DNA of 40,481 bases from Anaerolinea sp. (GTDB taxonomy: Bacteria > Chloroflexota > Anaerolineae > Aggregatilineales > Aggregatilineaceae): assembly GCA_020725705.1 (NCBI GenBank), contig DYEN01000088.1:1-40481 (forward strand). The letters are read 5' to 3'. The notes under the pieces were generated by a model. That model saw only the letters and a program-made list of their open reading frames with translations. It made no database searches and had not been told where the DNA came from. Each line of letters starts with the position of its first letter. Within the stretch, counting starts at the first letter, position 1. Position numbers and translations under genes: made by a program. Of this stretch, positions 34,848 to 40,481 are shown in pieces.

Positions 34848-36254
34848 ATGAAATCTCGCCGCTTTCTACGCACCCTTTTCATCTTCGCCATGGCTCTCAT
34901 CGTTTCCGGCGCCCTGACAGGCGTCACATTTGCACAAGACGATCAGCCGACCCCGGCCGTGCTCACACGCAATCTGGACACGGTCTGGATGCTGATCGCG
35001 GCCTTCCTCGTGTTCTGGATGCAGATTGGCTTCGCCCTGGTAGAAGCGGGTTTCACCCGTGCCAAGAACATCACCAACATCCTGATGAAGAACCTGTTCG
35101 ACTTCGTCATCGGATCGCTGGCTTTCCTGGCGATCGGCTTCGCCCTGATGTACGGGGGTGATGGCCTGTTTGTGGGCGGTGAGCGGTGGTGGTTTCTGGG
35201 CGACGCCCCGGAAATCTACCCCGGCCTGACCGTCACCTTCTACGCGTTCGCGTTCTTCCAGTTGGTCTTCGCCGCGACCGCTGCCACCATCGTCTCCGGC
35301 GCCATGGCCGAACGCACGCAGTTTCGGGGCTATCTGGTCTACAGCGCCGTCATTTCGCTGCTCATCTATCCCATTGTGGGACACTGGATCTGGGGTGGCG
35401 GCTGGCTGGGCCAGCGCGCGACCGCCTTTCACGACTTCGCCGGTTCGACCGTGGTGCACACGACCGGTGGCCTACTGGCCCTGGTGGGGGCGATCTTCCT
35501 GGGCGCGCGCATCGGCCGCTTTGGCCAGGATGCCGTGCCGATGCCCGGTCACAACATGTCGCTGGCGATGCTGGGCACCTTCATCTTGTGGCTGGGCTGG
35601 TTCGGATTCAACCCCGGCAGCCAGCTCAACGCGGACGCGCTGAGCATCTCCCTGGTGACAGTCAACACCAATCTGGCGGCGTGCGCGGGCGCGTTCGCCG
35701 CGGTGATGCTCGGCTGGTATCTGTCGGGCCGCCCGCAGCTCGGCTGGGGTCTCAACGGCGCGCTGGCCGGGCTGGTCGCGATTACCGCGCCGTGCGCCGT
35801 AGTCACGCCGACCGAAGCAATCATTATCGGAGCGATCGGCGGCGGCGTGATGTACGCGGTCGTCGTCGGGCTGGAACGGCTGCGCATCGACGACCCGGTC
35901 GGGGCGGTCGGCGTGCACGCCGGGGCCGGGATCTGGGGCACGCTGGCGGTGGGCATCTTCGCCAGGTCCGAGAGCGTGACCGGCGTGCTGCACGGCGGCG
36001 GGCTTGACCAGCTGGCGACGCAGATTATTGGTGTGGGCGCGGTCAGCCTGTACGTCGTTGGGTGCGGCATCCTGCTGTTCGGCGCCCTGAAAGCGATCCG
36101 CTGGCTGCGCGTCAGCCCTGAAGGCGAGCGCATAGGTCTCGATCTCCACGAGCACGGCATGGCGGCCTATCCCGAGCCGCTGCCCGCTGAAGGCATTCGG
36201 GAACATGAGGGCCTTGCGCGCGAACCCGTGCTCCGACCCGCGTCGGGCGACTAG
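34848..36254 (+). CDS. amt: ammonium transporter Amt
   Basis: A 468-residue inner-membrane channel for ammonium. Residues 1-30 are a cleavable signal peptide, as in many Amt proteins. About eleven hydrophobic segments follow. The pore twin histidines are H204 (FAGSTVVHTTGG) and H357 (VGVHAGAGIWG). The signature DFAGSTVVH and LGWFGFNPGSQLNA are present. The cytoplasmic tail contains GERIGLDLHEHGMAAYPE, the region that usually contacts GlnK; no glnK gene is adjacent. GAGGAG lies 9 nt before the ATG. Confidence 0.95.
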   Translation: MKSRRFLRTLFIFAMALIVSGALTGVTFAQDDQPTPAVLTRNLDTVWMLIAAFLVFWMQIGFALVEAGFTRAKNITNILMKNLFDFVIGSLAFLAIGFALMYGGDGLFVGGERWWFLGDAPEIYPGLTVTFYAFAFFQLVFAATAATIVSGAMAERTQFRGYLVYSAVISLLIYPIVGHWIWGGGWLGQRATAFHDFAGSTVVHTTGGLLALVGAIFLGARIGRFGQDAVPMPGHNMSLAMLGTFILWLGWFGFNPGSQLNADALSISLVTVNTNLAACAGAFAAVMLGWYLSGRPQLGWGLNGALAGLVAITAPCAVVTPTEAIIIGAIGGGVMYAVVVGLERLRIDDPVGAVGVHAGAGIWGTLAVGIFARSESVTGVLHGGGLDQLATQIIGVGAVSLYVVGCGILLFGALKAIRWLRVSPEGERIGLDLHEHGMAAYPEPLPAEGIREHEGLAREPVLRPASGD

Positions 36255-36372
36255 CCGGGATTCGCGACCGGCCTACAGAGGGCTGAGGCGGGGGCGGTCC
36301 GGCACCGGGGCGCTCCCGCCCGGATTTCCGGAGCCGGTTCGCGCCGCATCGATCACCCGGTAGGGGCGCCGG

Positions 36373-36759
36373 CTAACGCATTTCCCATACCGGGTCGCCG
36401 TTTAGAATCCGGTTGAGTTGATCGGAGAAGCGGTCCACATCCAGCGGCTTTGCTACGAAGCTGAAAAAACCATGACGCCGGGTGTTGCCGATCTCAGCCG
36501 TGTGCACCGTGCAGGCCACGACCGGCACCTTCGACGCCAGACGCTCGTTGAGAAACGCCAGCACTTCATAGCCGTCCATTTTGGGCATTTCGAGATCGAG
36601 GAAGACAATATCGACCCGATCGAGGGTTTGCAGCACCTCTTCGAGTTGCGTCGGATCGGCCACCCCGGTATAGGTGATATCTTCCTGATCCAGCAGCCGC
36701 TCCATCACATAGAGGCTGTAGGCATCATCATCGATGATCAGTGCGTGACGTTTCGCCAT
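36373..36759 (-). CDS. single-domain response regulator
   Basis: A 128-residue CheY-like receiver with no output domain. Acidic triad D10-D11-D12 (LIIDDDAYS), phosphoacceptor D55 (VFLDLEMPKMDGYE) and K104 (VAKPLD). The end RILNGDPVWEMR is close to that of the second receiver encoded upstream (RILNGEQVWHVK), so the two arose by duplication. It is the third gene of the kinase operon, 74 nt after the previous one. Confidence 0.92.
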   Translation of the reverse strand: MAKRHALIIDDDAYSLYVMERLLDQEDITYTGVADPTQLEEVLQTLDRVDIVFLDLEMPKMDGYEVLAFLNERLASKVPVVACTVHTAEIGNTRRHGFFSFVAKPLDVDRFSDQLNRILNGDPVWEMR

Positions 36760-36833
36760 TCGATTGTTTCTCGCGCTTCAAGCTACCCCAAACCGTGCGA
36801 CGGTACTCGGGCCAATTATACCCCCCGCGCTGC

Positions 36834-37256
36834 CTATTTAACATGCCAGACCTGCTCGCCGTTCAAGATGCGCCGCAGCGTGGCGGGGAAGGTGTCAAAA
36901 TCCAGCGGCTTGGCGATCACCCCGTCAAAACCGGCGTCCCTCAGCAGCTTCAATTCCTCGTTCATGACACTCGCCGTCAGCGCGATGACCCGCGTCCGGC
37001 CATAGACGGCATGCTGCCGGATAGTCTTCAGCATCGCGAAACCGTCGATCGGCTCGATGTGGATGTCGAGGAAGATGACGTCCGGCTTGACCGGCAGCTC
37101 GGCAAGCCGGGTTTCAAAATCGGCGCTGTCCGCGAAGATCGTGACGTTGCGATACCCCAGGCCGCGCTTGAGGCACACTTCCATCACCTCGCGGCTCAGC
37201 GTATCGTCTTCAAAGTACAGGATCGCAGGCTCCAGACAGGTCACAGCCCTTGTCAC
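36834..37256 (-). CDS. single-domain response regulator
   Basis: A 140-residue receiver: E16-D17-D18 (LYFEDDTLS), phosphoacceptor D64 (VIFLDIHIEPIDGF) and K116 (VIAKPLD). No output domain. The start is uncertain: GTG at 37256 is served by AGAGGTGA in the upstream copy of a 13-bp tandem repeat, while GTG at 37244 is served by the downstream copy. It lies 15 nt after the kinase stop codon and is its probable phosphorylation partner. Confidence 0.9.
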   Translation of the reverse strand: MTRAVTCLEPAILYFEDDTLSREVMEVCLKRGLGYRNVTIFADSADFETRLAELPVKPDVIFLDIHIEPIDGFAMLKTIRQHAVYGRTRVIALTASVMNEELKLLRDAGFDGVIAKPLDFDTFPATLRRILNGEQVWHVK

Positions 37257-37275
37257 CTCTAATTGTCACCTCTAA
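37250..37275. repeat. 13-bp tandem repeat carrying ribosome site and start codon
   Basis: TTGTCACCTCTAA occurs twice head to tail (37250-37262 and 37263-37275). On the minus strand each unit contains AGAGGTGA, which holds both a Shine-Dalgarno-like sequence and a GTG. It spans the kinase stop codon and the start of the response regulator gene. Confidence 0.8.
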
Positions 37276-39122
37276 GCTGTCACGACAAGCGACGATTCGA
37301 TTGGCAGGGCCACATAGAAGGTCGCTCCCTGCCCCAGCGCGCTCTTTACCCACAGACGGCCTCCATGCGCTTCGGTCAGCCGCCGCGAGATCGCCAGCCC
37401 CAGGCCGGTGCCTTCCGATTTGCGCACGCCAGCTTTTGCCTGCCGAAAGACTTCAAAGATCACCTCATGATCTTTCGGGTCAATGCCGGGGCCGGTATCA
37501 CTCACCGACATGATTAGCTCGCCATCCTGGCAGTACGCCCGAATCACAATTTCGCCTGCCTCGGTGAATTTGCAGGCATTCGAGATCAGGTTGAGCATTA
37601 TCTGCCGGATGCGTTGCTGGTCGCCGGTGAGGAGCGGCAGGTCCGGCTCGATCTCGCAGCGCAGCGTCACCGGCTTTTGCAGCAACAGCCCCTTGGACGT
37701 CTCGACTGCCAGCTGGATGATCTCGCTGACCTTCAGCCCGTCCTCGACAAAAAGCTCCAGCGATCCGGCCTCGATCTTCGAGATATCCAACACATCGTTG
37801 ATCAGATTGAGCAGGTGTTTTCCGCTCGCCTCAACCTTGTATAGCGTTTCTTTCTGTTCTTCGTTGACGTCCCCGTACATACCCAGCGCGACGAACTTCG
37901 TCAAGTTGATGATCGCGTTCAGCGGAGTGCGCAGCTCGTGCGAGACGCTGGCAAGAAACATCGACTTGACTTTGTCCGCCTGCTCGGCTTGCTCGCGCGC
38001 TTCCTGAAGGCTGCTCTCGCGCTGCTGGATGGCGGTCGCCATATCGTTGAACGCCAGAGCAAGCTGGCCGACCTCATCGTGGGAATAGACCGGCGCGCGC
38101 TCGCCGTATTGCCCGCTGGTCATCGTCTGCGCAATGGCCCGGAGCTTGTTCAGCGGGCGGATGATCGTGCGGTGGATGGCGACGTAGATCACCCCGATTG
38201 CCAGCGCCGTCAGCGCCGAGAAGATCAGCACCGTGTTGTTCAGCGTGCTCTGCTGAAAGGAATAGATTTCCTTCAGCTCGACGAGAATCATCACCACGGC
38301 GGGGAATGTCTCCATGTCCGTGCGGACAGGGACATAGGCCACCGCGTGCGGCACGCCCCGATCGCCGGAAATCAGATGGCCCAAAATGACCGTCTGGCCG
38401 GTGCGCGCCTGGTCGAGCGGGCCTCGCTCGATCGCGATACCGTTCGCCAGAATGTCGACCGGCACCGGAGGGGAAGGCGCGCGCTCGTGCGTGCGCGCCA
38501 CAATCTGATCCCCATACACCAACCCCAGGTGGACCGCATCGCGCCGGAATGTGAGCGTCTCAAGAAAATCGCTGTCGATCCGGCGGCTCATCTGGATTGC
38601 CCCCAGGATGTTGTCGTTGGTGTTGACCACGGGCGCAACGGCGGCGATGCTGATGCGCGTCTCTCCGCTGGTCTCGTCGACCAGCAGGGCGACCGTCTCT
38701 CTCCCGCTCAGGCCCACCGCCAGCAGCTTATCTTCCTCGATGTGATCATGTTCGGCGCCGGTGTCGACCAATCGCTTCCCATCACCGTCCACCACCGTAA
38801 TATCGTCGAGCTTCAAAAGCACATTCGTCGCGTCGACGATCTCCGCTACCCGTTCCTCGTTGCGGCTGCCGACTGCCTGAAAGAACAACACACTGCCGGT
38901 CAGGAAGTTGATGTCGACCAGCAGCTTTTCCTCAAACTCCGCCAGTCGGTTTTCGAGGATGTTCACTTCTTCGATCACGCGCTCTTCACCGACCTGATTG
39001 GTCAGCCGCTGTGTGTTGCGGTTCAGCAAGAAGATGATGCTGACCAGAAAGATGCTCAAGACGAACAGCAACACGACGTTCAGCTTGACGCCGAGTTCGA
39101 GGTTGCGTAGCAGCTTGGTCAT
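37272..39122 (-). CDS. membrane sensor histidine kinase with extracytoplasmic sensor and HAMP domain
   Basis: A 616-residue kinase. Transmembrane helices at about 14-34 and 295-317 bracket a 260-residue extracytoplasmic region of double-Cache type (LDDITVVDGDGKRLVDTG; DNILGAIQMSRRID). A HAMP domain covers about 318-370. A short coiled coil leads to HisKA with phosphoacceptor H395 in SVSHELRTPLNAI. The ATPase domain has the N box LISNACKFTEAG (from 512), G1 DTGPGI (542-547) and G2 GTGLGL (571-576). It probably signals through the two receivers encoded just downstream. The ligand is unknown. Confidence 0.95.
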   Translation of the reverse strand: MTKLLRNLELGVKLNVVLLFVLSIFLVSIIFLLNRNTQRLTNQVGEERVIEEVNILENRLAEFEEKLLVDINFLTGSVLFFQAVGSRNEERVAEIVDATNVLLKLDDITVVDGDGKRLVDTGAEHDHIEEDKLLAVGLSGRETVALLVDETSGETRISIAAVAPVVNTNDNILGAIQMSRRIDSDFLETLTFRRDAVHLGLVYGDQIVARTHERAPSPPVPVDILANGIAIERGPLDQARTGQTVILGHLISGDRGVPHAVAYVPVRTDMETFPAVVMILVELKEIYSFQQSTLNNTVLIFSALTALAIGVIYVAIHRTIIRPLNKLRAIAQTMTSGQYGERAPVYSHDEVGQLALAFNDMATAIQQRESSLQEAREQAEQADKVKSMFLASVSHELRTPLNAIINLTKFVALGMYGDVNEEQKETLYKVEASGKHLLNLINDVLDISKIEAGSLELFVEDGLKVSEIIQLAVETSKGLLLQKPVTLRCEIEPDLPLLTGDQQRIRQIMLNLISNACKFTEAGEIVIRAYCQDGELIMSVSDTGPGIDPKDHEVIFEVFRQAKAGVRKSEGTGLGLAISRRLTEAHGGRLWVKSALGQGATFYVALPIESSLVVTA

Positions 39123-39366
39123 GTCCGGGCCATCTCCACATCGGCGCTTCGGTTCGTTGTGGCGCCCGAAGCAGACGGCGGGTTGGACGGATGCGCGGGC
39201 GGTGTTACAGGCACTGCCGGCAAGGCGTGCTCTCCCGCGCAGCAGTTTTTGGACATTCTAGCACTGTGTCCGGCAGCAGCGATACTCGGGGCCGGGCGGG
39301 AACGGTGTTGAGCGTATGGAAGCCCGGTATGCTGGAACTATGCGCCGCCGCGAGCAGTTGAAATGC

Positions 39367-39406
39367 GCGGCGGGTGGTGAATGCGGCCGGCATCACCACC
39401 CGCCGC
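39367..39406 (-). terminator. strong hairpin after the sugar permease operon
   Basis: GCGGCGGGTGGTGA (39367-39380) and its perfect reverse complement (39393-39406) give a 14-bp stem, extended inside by TGC/GCA after one bulge. It begins 13 nt past the permease stop codon. The following minus-strand sequence is only weakly T-rich (GCATTTCAAC), so termination is likely but not textbook. Confidence 0.65.
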
Positions 39407-39418
39407 CCCACCCCTCGC

Positions 39419-40417
39419 TTACCCTGCGGATTGTCTAACTGGCCGTGGAATGCGCAGCGTCTCCAGAACGCCCGTGTTGCTGCTGAGCAGCTTCTGCAGG
39501 CCGATAAACCCGAACAGCAGGGCGCCAATGATGATCTTGATCCACCACGGAGACAGCGATCCGTCCAGCGTCAGATAGGTGTGAATCACGCCCGGCAGCA
39601 GGACGCCGATAAAGGTCCCGATTACGTAGCCGACCCCGCCGGTGAGCAGCGTGCCGCCGATCACGACCGCGGCGATCACGTCCATCTCGGCGCCCAGCGC
39701 GATGGTTGAGTCACCGGAGCGTTTCGAGAGCGACAGAACGATCCCGGCAAAGGTCGCCAGAAAGCTGCTCAGCGCGTAGGTGGCGATGATGGTTCGCCCG
39801 ACCGGCACGCCCAGCAGCAGCGCCCCGGTCGGGTTGCCGCCGATGGCGTAGACATTGCGCCCATAGCGCGTGAAATGCGCCAGGATGATGCCCACGATCA
39901 CCACCGCCAGAAAGGCCCCGGCAGCAAACGTGAACCGCCCCTTGTCGGGAAAAACATACACCAGCTTGGAGACTTCCAGATAAAACGGATGCCGGATGCT
40001 GATCGACTCCGTCGTCAGCACATACGCCATGCCACGCGCCAGGAACATGCCTGACAGGGTCACGATGAAGGCCGGTATCTTGAAATAGTGAATGAAGACC
40101 CCCATCGTCGCGCCGAAGGCGGTCCCGATGGTCAGCGCCATCGCGAAGACGATCAGCGGGTGGAGTCCCTGGCGCTCGATCATCAGCGCGCAGAACACGC
40201 CGGTAAAGGCGATCACCGACCCGACCGACAGATCGATGCCGCCGGAGAGAATCACGAAGGTCACGCCGATCGCGGGGATGCCCAGGTGAGCGTTATTGCG
40301 CAGCAGGTTGCAGACCACGCGCATACTGCCAAAGCTGGAGTATTGCGTGTAGCAGTAGAGATAGAGCACGGTGAAGATCGCAAATGTCACAAAGAGTGGG
40401 AAAAACCGCGATTTCAT
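39419..40417 (-). CDS. yjfF: sugar ABC transporter permease, YjfF type
   Basis: A 332-residue inner-membrane permease of the ribose/galactofuranose class (RbsC family) with about ten hydrophobic segments. Characteristic pieces are GVTFVILSGGIDLSVGSVIAF, IPAFIVTLSGMFLARGMAYVLT, YGRNVYAIGGNPTGALLLGVPV and DVIAAVVIGGTLLTGGVGYVIGT. The YjfF subgroup is favoured by overall resemblance (the TESISIRHPFY segment). ATG at 40417 has AGGAG 6 nt upstream and overlaps the stop of the upstream gene (ATGA). The partner ATPase and binding protein lie outside the window. Confidence 0.9.
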   Translation of the reverse strand: MKSRFFPLFVTFAIFTVLYLYCYTQYSSFGSMRVVCNLLRNNAHLGIPAIGVTFVILSGGIDLSVGSVIAFTGVFCALMIERQGLHPLIVFAMALTIGTAFGATMGVFIHYFKIPAFIVTLSGMFLARGMAYVLTTESISIRHPFYLEVSKLVYVFPDKGRFTFAAGAFLAVVIVGIILAHFTRYGRNVYAIGGNPTGALLLGVPVGRTIIATYALSSFLATFAGIVLSLSKRSGDSTIALGAEMDVIAAVVIGGTLLTGGVGYVIGTFIGVLLPGVIHTYLTLDGSLSPWWIKIIIGALLFGFIGLQKLLSSNTGVLETLRIPRPVRQSAG

Positions 40418-40481
40418 GAGGTTCTCCTAAAAACCCGCACTACGTGACCCCGAACTTCTTCGGACTGCAGCAACAGAACCA
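40414..40481 (-). CDS. C-terminal end of an upstream gene, probably the partner sugar permease (YtfT-like)
   Basis: The minus-strand frame from the window edge ends in TGA at 40416-40414, overlapping the next ATG as ATGA. The 21 residues seen, ending QSEEVRGHVVRVFRRTS, resemble the cytoplasmic tail of RbsC-type permeases, which often have LLQSE followed by basic residues. With so little sequence the call rests mainly on the coupling and operon habit. Confidence 0.5.
   Translation of the reverse strand, partial: VLLLQSEEVRGHVVRVFRRTS

Noticed and set aside
36255-36372. Terminator between convergent amt and response regulator genes
   Set aside because: Several short GC-rich inverted repeats exist but none is long or followed by a T-run.
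37938-39110. Long plus-strand open frame opposite the histidine kinase
   Set aside because: It is an antisense frame of a GC-rich kinase gene, has low-complexity composition and no recognisable domain.
40385-40391. Another TGTCACA that could be an ECF41 -35 element
   Set aside because: It lies inside the sugar permease gene and no CGTC-like -10 follows at 16 nt.
1-40481. CRISPR arrays, tRNA or rRNA genes and insertion sequences
   Set aside because: No regularly spaced repeats, no cloverleaf with a CCA-type end and no transposase-like frames were recognised by eye; a tRNA or Infernal scan was not possible here.

Overview
The window is GC-rich, with densely packed operons of overlapping genes. 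The gene content suggests a bacterium of the Chloroflexota: a Ni-type CO dehydrogenase, an actinobacteria-like coproheme decarboxylase, a full heme operon, and sugar ABC uptake systems without their own ATPases. That assignment is an inference from gene content and was not computed. No rRNA, tRNA, CRISPR array or insertion sequence was recognised.

Left edge (1-1641, minus strand): the 5' two thirds of an anaerobic Ni,Fe-CO dehydrogenase gene (cooS), preceded by an overlapping small HMA-fold protein that has lost the usual CxxC. Positions 2317-4441 hold a divergent pair, an atypical SDR epimerase and an ECF41-type sigma factor. Their shared intergenic region carries two matching ECF41-type promoters, one facing each gene. 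Positions 4542-13100 (minus strand) form a carbohydrate or hydroxy-acid catabolic cluster: GntR regulator with its promoter and operator, solute-binding protein, two permeases, two SDR dehydrogenases (one frameshifted) and LutABC lactate oxidation. Positions 13300-14092 hold a fused remnant that looks like a YCII gene joined to the end of an ECF sigma gene, plus a DUF1801 protein.

Centre (14385-27352): a radical SAM/SPASM protein of the heme-biosynthesis-like type is divergent from a tightly coupled operon: MerR-type regulator, hemA, hemC, hemD, hemB, hemQ (fused to a Rieske domain), hemE, hemH, hemY, hemL and an MFS transporter. The set covers all steps from glutamyl-tRNA to heme b by the coproporphyrin-dependent route. 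The HemQ-Rieske fusion and the nearby AhbD-like radical SAM protein are the most interesting part of the window, because both could act on coproheme.

Right side (27563-40481): a glyoxalase-fold protein, an unknown protein, a DrrAB-like ABC exporter with a clear promoter and terminator, and a secreted beta-propeller/cytochrome c gene whose second cytochrome domain follows an in-frame TGA. Then come a berberine-bridge-type FAD oxidase, an ammonium transporter, a histidine kinase with two single-domain response regulators, and the end of a YjfF-type sugar permease operon. Three minus-strand terminators (after the radical SAM gene, the ABC exporter and the cytochrome gene) show a hairpin followed by a T-rich run.
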